Positions 12,901-21,273 of a DNA stretch of 64,000 nt are shown one piece after another. Both the position numbers and the translations under genes were made by a program. Origin of the DNA: Nitrosomonas sp. Is35 (GTDB lineage: Bacteria > Pseudomonadota > Gammaproteobacteria > Burkholderiales > Nitrosomonadaceae). How positions within the stretch are numbered: the stretch's first letter is position 1; every line of letters starts with the position of its first letter. Location of the stretch: positions 1 to 64,000 of the forward strand of contig NZ_JAWJZH010000001.1 in NCBI RefSeq assembly GCF_033063295.1, written 5' to 3'. The notes beneath the pieces are model-generated. The model did not search any database. It saw only the letters and a list, made by a program, of their open reading frames with translations, and had not been told where the DNA came from.

Positions 12901-13092
12901 AATACTGGTATCACCGAGGCTAACCTTAATGAATATGGGCGCTTTGATAGCTTAAAAAGTACAGTTGATATTTGCAAAGCAAAGGCCTATTTTGAAAAAT
13001 TAGAGGGCAAGTCACTTTCTGCATCCAGAGTGAAGATGAAAGTTCATCACTTACTTCAGAGATTTATTATTAATGGTCGCTTTGGAATATAA
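9976..13092 (+). CDS. hsdR: Type I restriction endonuclease subunit HsdR
   Basis: Motor and nuclease subunit that translocates and cuts unmodified DNA. The 1038-residue protein has an N-terminal PD-(D/E)XK nuclease with D143 and E157-x-K159 in DLLLLINGMPVIHIELKKSG. A superfamily 2 motor follows with Walker A TTGSGKT near residue 297, DEAH near 404 (VDEAHRSTFGD), GFTGTPI near 432 and a motif VI region with QAFSRTNRLFG near 702. The C-terminal helical part contacts HsdM. The ATG overlaps the vapC stop (ATGA), an unusual coupling of the restriction subunit to a toxin gene. No clear terminator follows. Confidence 0.95.
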   Translation: MTFPSEARFEAALIEELSNKGWEKTVLKNPAEADLLNNWAQILFENNRERDRLNDTPLTNSEMQQIMEQIAELRTPLKLNGFINGKTVAITRDNPADTLHLGKEISLKIYDRREIAAGQSRYQIVQQPRFKSHSKILNDRRGDLLLLINGMPVIHIELKKSGVAVSQACHQIEKYAHEGLFTGIFSLLQLFVAMEPEETLYFANPGPDGKFNKDYFFHWGDFNNEPINHWKKIAADLLSIPMAHQLIGFYTVADDTDGVLKVMRSYQYYAANAISTKVAKTDWENTNQLGGYIWHTTGSGKTMTSFKSAQLIANSKDADKVIFLMDRIELGTQSLLQYQGFADENEDVQATENTGVLVTKLKSTDPANTLIVTSIQKMSNIKDEAEGLTAHDVEIMRAKRVVFIVDEAHRSTFGDMLITIKQTFNNALFFGFTGTPIHDENQRQMNTTATVFGDELHRYSIADGIRDKNVLGFDPYKVMTYKDNELRKAVALEKAKASSEAEALADPKKKEVFNHTMRKVSMAGHLDEAGQYVKGIEDYISSVQYERIEHQEKVVEDILEHWVTLSQNGKFHAILATSSIKEAIEYYRLLKAKCDLNITALFDPNIDNNGNAHDKEAGLLEIVEDYNQKFGQAFTFAAHDKFKKDIAARLGHKKPYAQIAKTPEQQINLLIVVDQMLTGFDSKWLNTLYLDKVIKYENIIQAFSRTNRLFGPDKPFGTIRYYRKPHTMEQHINRAVKLYSGDKPIALFAQRLESNLNKLNAIYEEIVELFIHAGVANFEKLPNDLTERGKFAKLFKALNDYLEAAKIQGFKWSQLTYEFGNSKSVVTLKFDENTYLILALRYKELFSSGAGGGSSDVPFEIDGYLTQIDTGIIDADYMNSRFEKFLKTLRQAGDDSGEVQKTLDELHKSFASLTQEEQKYANIFLHDVQSGNITIDIQKTFRDYITEYQFTAKDTEIHEIAQDLGLDETKLRAMMNTGITEANLNEYGRFDSLKSTVDICKAKAYFEKLEGKSLSASRVKMKVHHLLQRFIINGRFGI

Positions 13093-13248
13093 AGTCTTTT
13101 TAAATCGCCGCTATGATTATAGTTTTGAGCGAAGTGGCTTCAGCTTGTTGCAAATGGATGCCAAAACACCGCTACAGAGATAATTAAAGTTATTGTCAAA
13201 GCTAAAATGAAAACATCTTATTATTTATCTAAAAAAGGAGGTCGGCGC

Positions 13249-14304
13249 ATGAAAGCTAAATCCCTTATTCCAAAAATCTGTTCCGTATCGCTGGCGCTTA
13301 TCCTGGCGCAGGGTGTTTCCCACGCCATGCCCGGCATGCACGATTCCGGTAGCGGCGCGGCGACGGAGCGTCCGCGAGTGTCGAACAGCATCGGCGGGAA
13401 AATCAATTCACCCGGTTCTGAGATGGAGATCACTTACAGTGCCGACGGCAAGACGGCGATTTTTGTGTCGACGCGCGAAGGCGGTATCCAGTCTCCCGGC
13501 GATACTTACAGTTTCGATATCTGGATGTCGCATCAAGTCGACGGTGAATGGCAATCGCCGATTCATTTGGGGCCGGGTATCGATCCCAAGGTGGGGCCGG
13601 ACATCAATACTTCGGCGTGGGAGCTGGAGCCGAGTTTTTCCGATGACGGCAACGTGATTTATTTTACCCGCTACGAAGCGGGCAATATGTTGTCCGGCGA
13701 TTTGTACGTGGTGCAGAAAGTCGATGGCGTGTGGCAAGCGGCCAGAAATTGGAACGATGTGCCGGAGTTGCCGAGCATCAATACCTCAACCGGTGAGGAA
13801 CATTGTCCGATCATCGCGTCCGATAGCTTGATTTACTTCAGTTATCATCAGCCGGGCGAGACGCAGGATAGCGATATCTGGAAGGTCGAAAAGAAAGACG
13901 GTGTGTGGCAAAAGCCGGAAAGCCTGGGGCCGAAGATCAATTCACCGCAGCGCGACCATATGCATTGGACGGGGTTATCGAAGGACGGTAAAAGCTTGAT
14001 CATCACCAGCATGCGCACCGATTTGGGTTCGCGCGGCGGTCATGACGAGTGGATTGCCCGGCAAAATGCCAATGGTGAATGGCAGCAGCCGGTCAATCTC
14101 GGTGACACAATCAATACCGGCGGGGAAGATATGTGCTGGACATTCACGCCGGACGGTAAGCAATTCACCGGCAGCTGGGGGCCGCACGGCACGTATGACA
14201 TGGATCTGCGCTGGGTGAATAAGGACGATGTGCCGCTGTTGAAGGACTTTGAGCCGATTGGTCCGCCGCCCAATCTGCTGAAAAACAGTAAAACAGGCGG
14301 ATGA
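13249..14304 (+). CDS. Exported PD40/TolB-like beta-propeller protein
   Basis: Function unknown. The ATG at 13249 is preferred because AAGGAGG (13235-13241) stands just before it; an upstream ATG at 13207 lacks such a site. The 351-residue product begins with a signal peptide (basic start, then VSLALILAQGVSHA). The mature part repeats blocks such as SADGKTAIFVSTREGG, SDDGNVIYFTRYE, SKDGKSLIITSMR and TPDGKQFTGSWG, the PD40/WD40-like blades seen in TolB and related periplasmic proteins. The repeats predict a propeller in the periplasm or outside the cell. It stands alone and converges on typA across a strong shared hairpin. Confidence 0.8.
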   Translation: MKAKSLIPKICSVSLALILAQGVSHAMPGMHDSGSGAATERPRVSNSIGGKINSPGSEMEITYSADGKTAIFVSTREGGIQSPGDTYSFDIWMSHQVDGEWQSPIHLGPGIDPKVGPDINTSAWELEPSFSDDGNVIYFTRYEAGNMLSGDLYVVQKVDGVWQAARNWNDVPELPSINTSTGEEHCPIIASDSLIYFSYHQPGETQDSDIWKVEKKDGVWQKPESLGPKINSPQRDHMHWTGLSKDGKSLIITSMRTDLGSRGGHDEWIARQNANGEWQQPVNLGDTINTGGEDMCWTFTPDGKQFTGSWGPHGTYDMDLRWVNKDDVPLLKDFEPIGPPPNLLKNSKTGG

Positions 14305-14336
14305 CGGACAAGCGGTGAAACAGTGAAGCTTTAAGG

Positions 14337-14366
14337 TTGCGCCGGTATTACCTCATACCGGCGCAA
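14337..14366. terminator. Bidirectional hairpin terminator between convergent genes
   Basis: TTGCGCCGGTAT (14337-14348) and ATACCGGCGCAA (14355-14366) form a perfect 12-bp stem with a six-base loop between the convergent propeller gene and typA. There is no long T tract, but position and stability support a transcription end for both strands. Confidence 0.8.
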
Positions 14367-14383
14367 TGGATTGAAAATCGTGA

Positions 14384-16198
14384 TTAAGCTGCCGCTCTCG
14401 ATGCGCGTTTGCGTTCGTGCTCGAGTAAAAAGCGTTTACGGATGCGGATGGTTTGCGGTGTAATTTCTACCAGCTCGTCGTCGGCGATGAATTCAATCGC
14501 GGATTCCAACGTCAGTTGAATCGGTGGGATTAACGTCACCGCTTCATCGGTGCCGGAGGCGCGGATGTTGGTCAATTGCTTGCCTTTGATCGGATTGACG
14601 ACCAGATCGTTATCGCGGGTGTGAATGCCGATCACCATGCCTTCATACAGGCGGTCACCAGGGCTGACGAACATGCGGCCGCGGTCTTGCAGTTTCCATA
14701 ACGCATAGGCGACGGCTTCCCCCAGTTCGGCGGAAATCAGCACGCCGTTTCTGCGCGGCGGAATTTCCGGACGCATCGGGGCGAATTCGTCAAACACATG
14801 GCTCATCAGGCCGGTGCCGCGCGTCATGGTCATGAATTCGGATTGAAAACCGATCAGACCGCGCGCCGGAATACGGTAATCGAGCCGCACGCGGCCTTTG
14901 GCATCCGACACCATGTCTTGTAAATCGCCGCGGCGTGCGCCCAAGGCTTCCATCACTGCGCCTTGATTGGCCTCGTCCACGTCGACGGTGAGCATTTCAA
15001 ACGGTTCACATTTGACGCCGTCGATCTCGCGGATCACCACGTGCGGGCGCGATACTGCCAGCTCGTAACCTTCGCGGCGCATATTTTCCAGCAGAATGGT
15101 CAGGTGCAATTCGCCGCGCCCGGAGATCAGGAACGAATCGGTCTCGGCCGTTTCTTCCATGCGCAAGGCGACATTGGTGAGCAATTCTTTTTCCAGACGT
15201 TCGCGCAATTGGCGGCTGGTGACGAATTTGCCTTCCTGTCCGGCAAACGGTGACGTGTTGACCTGGAATGTCATGGTCAGGGTTGGTTCATCAACAGCGA
15301 GAACCGGCAGCGCCTCAGGTTTGTCGACATCGGCCAGTGTGGCGCCGATACTGAGTTCGTCCACGCCGTTGATCAGTACGATGTCACCCGCCAAGGCTTC
15401 TTTCATTTGCACCCGTTCCAGACCCTGAAAACCGAGTACTTGATTGACTTTGGCTTTTTTCGGCGGCTTATCGCCCATTAACACCATGATTTCCTGACTG
15501 GGCCGCAGTTTACCGCGGCGGATACGGCCAATGCCGATACGGCCGACGAAACTGGAATAATCCAGCGCGCTGATTTGCAGTTGCAAGGGTTCATCGGGGT
15601 TTTCATCGGGAGCGGGGACGTAGCTGAGGATGGTGTCAAACAACGGGCGCATGTCCGTGCTGGGTTTTTCAATATCCAGCGTGGCAAAACCGTTTAACGC
15701 CGAAGCATATACAACTGGGAAATCAAGTTGCTCGTCGCTGGCGCCCAGTTTGTCGAACAAATCGAATGTTTGATCGACTACCCAATCGGCACGCGCGCCG
15801 GGGCGGTCGATCTTGTTGATCACGACAATCGGACGCAACCCCAACGCCAGTGCCTTTTTGGTGACAAAACGGGTTTGCGGCATCGGGCCTTCAACGGCAT
15901 CAACCAGCAGCAAAACGCCGTCGACCATCGACAGCACGCGCTCGACTTCACCGCCGAAATCCGCATGACCCGGGGTGTCGACGATATTGATGTGGACGCC
16001 TTCGTAGTCGATAGCGCAATTTTTGGCTAAAATGGTAATGCCGCGCTCGCGTTCAATATCGTTGGAATCCATCACACGTTCAGAAATTTGTTGGTGCGCG
16101 GCAAAGGTGCCGGCTTGATGCAACAGTTTGTCAACCATTGTGGTTTTGCCATGGTCAACGTGAGCGATGATGGCGATATTGCGGATTGGGCGAGACAT
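14384..16198 (-). CDS. typA: Ribosome-associated GTPase TypA/BipA
   Basis: Translational GTPase of the EF-G/LepA group that binds the ribosome and helps 50S assembly and stress or low-temperature growth. The 604-residue protein has G1 AHVDHGKTT near residue 12, G2 RERGITI, G3 [11 protein letters not shown] near 75, G4 NKIDRPGA near 129, then beta-barrel and EF-G-like domains and the BipA-specific C-terminal part ([12 protein letters not shown] near 400). Length is normal. It is monocistronic, with its start facing the ornithine cyclodeaminase homologue across a 119-base gap. Confidence 0.97.
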   Translation of the reverse strand: MSRPIRNIAIIAHVDHGKTTMVDKLLHQAGTFAAHQQISERVMDSNDIERERGITILAKNCAIDYEGVHINIVDTPGHADFGGEVERVLSMVDGVLLLVDAVEGPMPQTRFVTKKALALGLRPIVVINKIDRPGARADWVVDQTFDLFDKLGASDEQLDFPVVYASALNGFATLDIEKPSTDMRPLFDTILSYVPAPDENPDEPLQLQISALDYSSFVGRIGIGRIRRGKLRPSQEIMVLMGDKPPKKAKVNQVLGFQGLERVQMKEALAGDIVLINGVDELSIGATLADVDKPEALPVLAVDEPTLTMTFQVNTSPFAGQEGKFVTSRQLRERLEKELLTNVALRMEETAETDSFLISGRGELHLTILLENMRREGYELAVSRPHVVIREIDGVKCEPFEMLTVDVDEANQGAVMEALGARRGDLQDMVSDAKGRVRLDYRIPARGLIGFQSEFMTMTRGTGLMSHVFDEFAPMRPEIPPRRNGVLISAELGEAVAYALWKLQDRGRMFVSPGDRLYEGMVIGIHTRDNDLVVNPIKGKQLTNIRASGTDEAVTLIPPIQLTLESAIEFIADDELVEITPQTIRIRKRFLLEHERKRASRAAA

Positions 16199-16317
16199 AA
16201 ATAATTCCTCAAAAAATAAGCTTTTAGTTGTTGCGGCGGGGGCAGCATTATAGCAGCCGTAGCGTGAAAATGGCTAATTTTCCATTAACTTAATAGAATC
16301 TTCAGAGACAACGTTCC

Positions 16318-17301
16318 GTGCGGCAAAGTTCTGACATCCGGTATTTATCTTGGGATTTATTGCAATCGCTGCAATTAACGCCGCAGGAAATTGCGCTCAG
16401 TATTGAGCATCTGTTGCTCGGCCGTAAGCGGCAGCAGGTTTGGAATGCGCCCAAAGCGGTTATCACGCCGCCGGATGGCCGCTATATGATGGCTACGCTG
16501 GCGGCGGCCGACGATCCGCCTTTTCTCGCCGTCAAAGCTTTGGTGTTGAACCCGGATAACCCTAAAAACGGCTTGGCCAGTATTAATTCGCTGGTGACTT
16601 TGCTCGATAGCCGCAACGGATTGCCGCTCGCGGTGATCGACGGCAACTGGGTTACCGCGATGCGCACCGCCGGATTGAGCGCGGTTGCCGCCAAGCGGCT
16701 GGCACGGCCGGATGCATCCGTTGCCGCGTTTATCGGTTGCGGGGTGCAGGCGCACAGTCATTTGCAGGCTTTCGCGGCACTGTTTCCGCTTAAGCGCATT
16801 CACGCACTCGGACGTGGAGCCGGGAGCCGCGATGTTTTTTGCCGCAGCGCGGAAAAAATGGGACTGACGGCGATTGCCAGTGAAACTGTGCAGGAAGCGT
16901 TACGCGATGCGGACGTGATCGTTACGTCCGTGACTTTGTCGCCGCAACTGGTTCCTTTTCTGGATGCGCGCTGGTTGAAGCCCGGTGCTTTCGTCACCAT
17001 GACCGATCTGGCCGCGCCGTGGCTGGCTGGAAGCATGGCGGCGTTTGACCGGATTATCGTTGACGACCTGGAACAGGAAGCCAGCATGCCCAAACCGCTG
17101 GTTGATCCGGCGCTGGTGCGTGGCGATCTGACCGGATTGGTGACGGGCGATGCCGCTGGGCGTTGCGCAGCGGATGAGCACACTGCATTTGTGTTCCGGG
17201 GGTTGGCGTTGGGGGATTTGGCGGTGGCCGGGTTGGCTTACCAGCGCGCCCGCGAATGCTCGCAAGGCGCGCTGTCCGGTTATCAGGATAGAGCAAGTTG
17301 A
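16318..17301 (+). CDS. Ornithine cyclodeaminase / mu-crystallin family protein
   Basis: NAD(P)-dependent family that includes ornithine cyclodeaminase, alanine dehydrogenases and imine reductases; the true substrate here cannot be told from sequence. The 327-residue protein (GTG start) has the substrate-side motif ASINSLVTLLDSRNGLPLAVIDG and a Rossmann domain with FIGCGVQAHSHLQAF near residue 138. It also has the family motif DADVIVTSVT near 200. It lies divergently to typA and converges on the chemoreceptor gene. No partner gene indicates a pathway. Confidence 0.85.
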   Translation: MRQSSDIRYLSWDLLQSLQLTPQEIALSIEHLLLGRKRQQVWNAPKAVITPPDGRYMMATLAAADDPPFLAVKALVLNPDNPKNGLASINSLVTLLDSRNGLPLAVIDGNWVTAMRTAGLSAVAAKRLARPDASVAAFIGCGVQAHSHLQAFAALFPLKRIHALGRGAGSRDVFCRSAEKMGLTAIASETVQEALRDADVIVTSVTLSPQLVPFLDARWLKPGAFVTMTDLAAPWLAGSMAAFDRIIVDDLEQEASMPKPLVDPALVRGDLTGLVTGDAAGRCAADEHTAFVFRGLALGDLAVAGLAYQRARECSQGALSGYQDRAS

Positions 17302-17332
17302 TTGAATTGATCAGCCTGCCGCTGCCGGGATT

Positions 17333-19444
17333 TTAGAATTCTTCCCAATCCTCAGCGCCACCTCCAGCTGCAACTTTGCGTGGTTGAGCCGTTACGGCTT
17401 CAGTGTTTGTTACGGCTTTCACCGCAGGCTTTTTCCGCGCAGGGCCGCGATTCGGCAGTTTGGCTATGCTGGCGGAGCGATTGTTTCTTTTGATCACCGC
17501 CGGTGTTCCTGAGTAACCTTCCGATAATTTGAAGGTGTTTATCGCTTGCGTTAATGCATGGGCTTGTTCTTGCATCGATTCCGCTGCGGCTGAAGCTTCT
17601 TCCACCAAGGCGGCATTCTGTTGCGTGGCTTCGTCCATTTGGGTTACCGCTTGATTAACCTGTTCAATACCGGAGCTTTGTTCTTGCGATGCCGCGGAGA
17701 TCTCGCTCATGATGTCGGTAACGCGTTTTACCGCAGTGACGATTTCGTCCATGGTTGCACCCGCTTCATCCACCAGGCGTGTGCCATCTTCTACTTTCGC
17801 TACAGAATCACTGATCAGTTCCTTGATTTCTTTCGCTGCTGCTGCGGAACGTTGCGCCAGTGTACGTACTTCTGTCGCTACCACCGCAAAGCCACGGCCT
17901 TGTTCACCGGCGCGCGCCGCTTCCACCGCCGCATTCAGCGCCAGAATATTGGTTTGGAACGCAATGCCGTCGATCACGCTAATGATGTCGACAATTTTCT
18001 TCGAGCTTTCGTTGATCGAGCTCATGGTTTGCACCACTTGACCTACTACCGAGCCGCCTTTCATCGCAACTTCCGAGGCACCGGCAGCCAGTTGATTGGC
18101 TTGGCGCGCGTTGTCGGCGTTTTGTTTGACGGTGGAGGTCAATTCTTCCATCGACGATGCGGTTTCTTCCAGGCTGGAGGCTTGCTCTTCCGTGCGTTGG
18201 CTCAAGTCCGAGTTGCCCGATGCGATTTCTCCCGATGCCGTTGCGATTTGGTCGGTTCCCGAACGCACTTTACCGACCAGGTCGACCAGATTCTCATTCA
18301 TCGCTTTCAGTGCTTGCAACAGCCGCCCGGTTTCATTCGTGGATGTCGCTTCTATCCGTTTGGTGAGGTCACCGGTCGCTATGGCATTGGCGATACTGAT
18401 CGCTTCCTGCATCGGCTGTGTGATGCTGCGTACGATAAAGACTGCGAACATAATCGCAAAAGTCAGTAAAGCCGCTATTAAACCAATCATCAAATAAACT
18501 GTTTGCTGCAGATTTTCTTCGCGGGTATGCAGCGCTTGCGTGAGAATCTCAGCAGCAGTGAAATTGTAATCATAGATGGTGTCGATTGTGCGCGTAAGCT
18601 CGGCAATATATTCAGTCGCGGGCAGTTTTAGTTCCTTCGCTAGTAATAATTCTTGGGTTACCATGAGCAATGTCTTTTCGACTAAAGTTTTGATTTCATT
18701 ACCTCTAGCTTCCAGAGCAGCTTTTATTTTTGGATCGGAGTGCATTGATTTTTCGACATTACGCAAGAATTCCGTGGAAAACTGATTGACATTACTGGCC
18801 AGCCCCCCCAGTTTAGTTCGACCTTCGTCATTTATATGTCCCAAAGTCAAGAAAGCTGTACCGGCTGCACGCATTTGACCCAAGTTTTCAGCTAATCTAG
18901 GCGCATTGAGCATGGTTGCATTAATCAGGAAGTAGGTGTTTTTGGCCGGATCCAGTAACAGATTGGATTCAATGAGCACTTCCTCACTGATAAGCATAAG
19001 GGCCTGAACTATTTTGGTATGCTGCGCTGTGCTTTCCGGAGCTTTGAGCCGACGCGCAGGAACAGCTTGTTGAATTTCGGTGATGCGCTGTTTTTCAGCT
19101 GACCAAAATGACACATTTTGAGGAGATATATTTGCTTCCTTAAGCTTGGTATCTACTAAATTGATGGCTTTATTCAGTTCGTTCTGAGTTTCTAACAAGC
19201 GACCGGCTACGGATTCATTGCCGTTGAGTAATGCAGCAGATAGAGCACGATGTTGTTGAGTGAATTGCACCACTTTCTGTAACGCAATGACTGGTTGAGT
19301 ACCCGCAGCTTCCCGTTTTGTGGTATCGAGTTCGGTGATCACTGTGTTAATGTAAAGTGCTGCCGGCACTGCGGCTATCAGCAATAAAAATACTGTCAGG
19401 ATGGTCAGTTTCTGTGGCATGTTCATGTGATTCAGAAGCATCAT
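17333..19444 (-). CDS. Methyl-accepting chemotaxis protein
   Basis: Transmembrane chemoreceptor that controls CheA. The 703-residue protein has a first membrane segment ([20 protein letters not shown]), a periplasmic helical sensor of about 270 residues, a second membrane segment near residue 315 ([19 protein letters not shown]), HAMP, and a cytoplasmic signalling domain with methylation helices ([20 protein letters not shown]) and the tip [19 protein letters not shown]. The C-terminus EDWEEF matches the xWxxF tether for CheR. The sensor contains [16 protein letters not shown], reminiscent of NIT-type sensors, but the ligand is unknown. An insertion sequence sits about 70 bases upstream of its start. 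Confidence 0.95.
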   Translation of the reverse strand: MMLLNHMNMPQKLTILTVFLLLIAAVPAALYINTVITELDTTKREAAGTQPVIALQKVVQFTQQHRALSAALLNGNESVAGRLLETQNELNKAINLVDTKLKEANISPQNVSFWSAEKQRITEIQQAVPARRLKAPESTAQHTKIVQALMLISEEVLIESNLLLDPAKNTYFLINATMLNAPRLAENLGQMRAAGTAFLTLGHINDEGRTKLGGLASNVNQFSTEFLRNVEKSMHSDPKIKAALEARGNEIKTLVEKTLLMVTQELLLAKELKLPATEYIAELTRTIDTIYDYNFTAAEILTQALHTREENLQQTVYLMIGLIAALLTFAIMFAVFIVRSITQPMQEAISIANAIATGDLTKRIEATSTNETGRLLQALKAMNENLVDLVGKVRSGTDQIATASGEIASGNSDLSQRTEEQASSLEETASSMEELTSTVKQNADNARQANQLAAGASEVAMKGGSVVGQVVQTMSSINESSKKIVDIISVIDGIAFQTNILALNAAVEAARAGEQGRGFAVVATEVRTLAQRSAAAAKEIKELISDSVAKVEDGTRLVDEAGATMDEIVTAVKRVTDIMSEISAASQEQSSGIEQVNQAVTQMDEATQQNAALVEEASAAAESMQEQAHALTQAINTFKLSEGYSGTPAVIKRNNRSASIAKLPNRGPARKKPAVKAVTNTEAVTAQPRKVAAGGGAEDWEEF

Positions 19445-19517
19445 GGCGCTTTCTCCATTTTTGTGTAGTTGTTTCGATTAGATAGCTTGGTATCAAACCG
19501 AAGCTATAAACAGTCTA

Positions 19518-20321
19518 GGGCCTGTTAACGCTATTTGATATAATTTGGTGATGGAAATCACCGAAACTCAATATCAACAGATCGAGCACTGCCTGCCGCG
19601 TCAGCGTGGCAACGTCAGCCATTCCAATCTGCAAGTTCTCAATGCCATTCTTTACGTTGCCGAGCATGGCTGCAAGTGGCGAGGACTGCCCAAGCGATTC
19701 GGCAACTGGCATACCATCTATACCCGCATGAATCGCTGGGCAAAGAGTGGTGTACTGAGCCATGTATTTGGGCAACTTCAGCATCAGCAAATCATCCGTA
19801 TCCGTATTGAAACTGTTTCGCTGGACAGCACCAGCATCAAAGTCCATCCCGACGGTACGGGTGCGTTAAAAAAAACGGCCCCCAATCCATCGGAAAATCT
19901 CGAGGTGGATGGACCACCAAAATTCATCTGGTTGCCGCAGATTCCAGAACAACCATAGGCTTTGCCCTCTCGCCCGGTCACGCCCACGATGCGCCAGAGG
20001 GCAGGCAGCTTTTGCTTTCCCTCGGTCCCGTCAATACGCCCACCTACCTGCTGATGGATCGTGCTTATGAGGGCGACCAAACCTGGCAACTGGCACTAGA
20101 TTTGGGTTACATCCCGGTTGTTCCGCCCAAAGCAAATCGCTTGTCACCCTGGGAATACAACCGTGCCATGTACAAAAAACGCAACGAGATCGAACGATTG
20201 TTCAGAAGGCTCAAGGGATTTCGCCGCATCTTCTCCAGGTTCGATAAGCTCGATGTCGTCTTCATCTCCTTTATCCACTTCGCTCTCATCGTCGAAGCAA
20301 TCAGATTGTGTTAACAGGCCC
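19518..20321 (+). mobile_element. IS5-family insertion sequence (IS1031/IS427-like)
   Basis: The element is about 804 bp. Its ends carry perfect inverted repeats, GGGCCTGTTAAC (19518-19529) and GTTAACAGGCCC (20310-20321). Both ends are flanked by CTAG or TA, which can be read as a short target duplication; the palindrome makes the exact edge ambiguous by a base or two. It encodes one DDE transposase in two overlapping frames. It looks intact and could be mobile. It lies between the chemoreceptor gene and a small membrane-protein gene. Confidence 0.92.
19551..20314 (+). CDS. IS5-family transposase, read by -1 frameshift (orfA + orfB)
   Basis: DDE transposase of the IS5 family. The first frame (19551-19958) encodes the N-terminal DNA-binding part (EITETQYQQIEHCLP, CKWRGLPKRFGNWHTIYTR) and the first catalytic Asp in LDSTSIKVH. 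The second frame ends at 20314 and carries the second Asp in LLMDRAYEGD and the Glu in KRNEIERLFRRLKGFRR. The frames join by a -1 shift on a run of eight A (19868-19875). After the slip the product reads GPQSIGKSRGGWTTKIHLVAAD, the family consensus. No other disruption is seen, so this is likely programmed frameshifting rather than decay. Confidence 0.9.
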
Positions 20322-20587
20322 TAGTAATTGCTGGAGGAAAATCATCTTTGATGAGATTTTTACTCTTGTAAACTTAAGCAAGCTTTTACTGTAAGTAACT
20401 TCTTACGGAAAATAGAAACAGCTCTTTAAAGCTTTTAGCAAGCACCTATTTTTAATACTGATCCTAAGTTCAACCACAGAAATGTAAGTAACCGGGAGAG
20501 TTATTGAGATTGATGCAAAGAATTTTCGCGCAACTTTGTCATTGGAATTGCTAGAGTTTATCAGGGCCTTTTGGTGAGAATGGTTTG

Positions 20588-20779
20588 CTATTCTTTCTCG
20601 GCGCCTGTCATCAGAAATTTGACGAGCAGCGCGAAAACGAAGGGAATTGTGCTTAATCCTGTCACCATATAATGCTCGGCCGTGAATTGATCGCCTTCAT
20701 CCATGATGATGTAGCCAAAAAATACCGAGACCGGGGTAATGATCGATAGCGCTATAACCAAGTTAAATAGTCCTTTCAT
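20588..20779 (-). CDS. Small two-helix membrane protein
   Basis: Function unknown. The 63-residue product has two hydrophobic segments (about residues 5-25, LVIALSIITPVSVFFGYIIM, and 39-58, VTGLSTIPFVFALLVKFLM) joined by an acidic loop, so it should be an inner-membrane hairpin. An AAGGAG ribosome-binding site stands about eight bases before the ATG on the minus strand, supporting real translation. It is divergent from cutA. The IS element lies about 260 bases downstream of its stop, with no other gene between. Confidence 0.7.
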   Translation of the reverse strand: MKGLFNLVIALSIITPVSVFFGYIIMDEGDQFTAEHYMVTGLSTIPFVFALLVKFLMTGAEKE

Positions 20780-20927
20780 TTGCTCTACTCCTTGCGATTA
20801 ATTATTTTTTAAGTATATGCGTATTGGCGCGGCATGCCCAGTGCGCGCGTTTGCTATCACAACTGTCCATTGCAGCGCTAAGCGAGGTAAAATCAGCTTA
20901 TTTATTGTGTATTAACTGATAACGCCA

Positions 20928-21257
20928 ATGGAAGCGGTACTGATCATTTCCAATTTTCCTGACGAAAAGTCGGCGATGCAATTGGCGGAAGCTTTAATTC
21001 ATCAGCAACTGGCTGCATGCGTCAATGTGCTGAGTCCGTGCGCTTCCGTCTATCGCTGGCAAGGTAAAATCGAATCGGCCGGAGAAATTCCGGTTTTGAT
21101 CAAAACCCGGAAGCAGCACTATGACCGGGTTGAACAGTTGATCAAGATGATGCATCCTTATGAACTTCCTGAAGTGATTATGGTTCCTATAACCGGTGGC
21201 CTGCCTGCTTATTTGCAGTGGATCGCCGACACAACACTACTATCCGATTCCGATTAA
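20928..21257 (+). CDS. cutA: Divalent-cation tolerance protein CutA
   Basis: Small trimeric protein linked to copper and other divalent-metal tolerance; its exact biochemical role is unsettled. The 109-residue sequence has the family motifs QQLAACVNVLSPCASVYRWQ and YELPEVIMVPI and a ferredoxin-like fold pattern. The gene is 16 bases ahead of dsbD on the same strand. The cutA-dsbD pairing is common in proteobacteria, so the two are probably one transcription unit. Confidence 0.95.
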   Translation: MEAVLIISNFPDEKSAMQLAEALIHQQLAACVNVLSPCASVYRWQGKIESAGEIPVLIKTRKQHYDRVEQLIKMMHPYELPEVIMVPITGGLPAYLQWIADTTLLSDSD

Positions 21258-21273
21258 ACACGACTGAATACCG

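Noticed and set aside
17621..18469. 282-codon plus-strand frame opposite the chemoreceptor gene
   Set aside because: It is antisense to the conserved signalling domain; the Cys/Arg/Phe-rich composition is typical of a shadow frame.
19551..20314. Transposase frameshift as a broken pseudogene
   Set aside because: The frame change falls at A8 and joins consensus sequence on both sides with all catalytic residues, which fits programmed -1 frameshifting.
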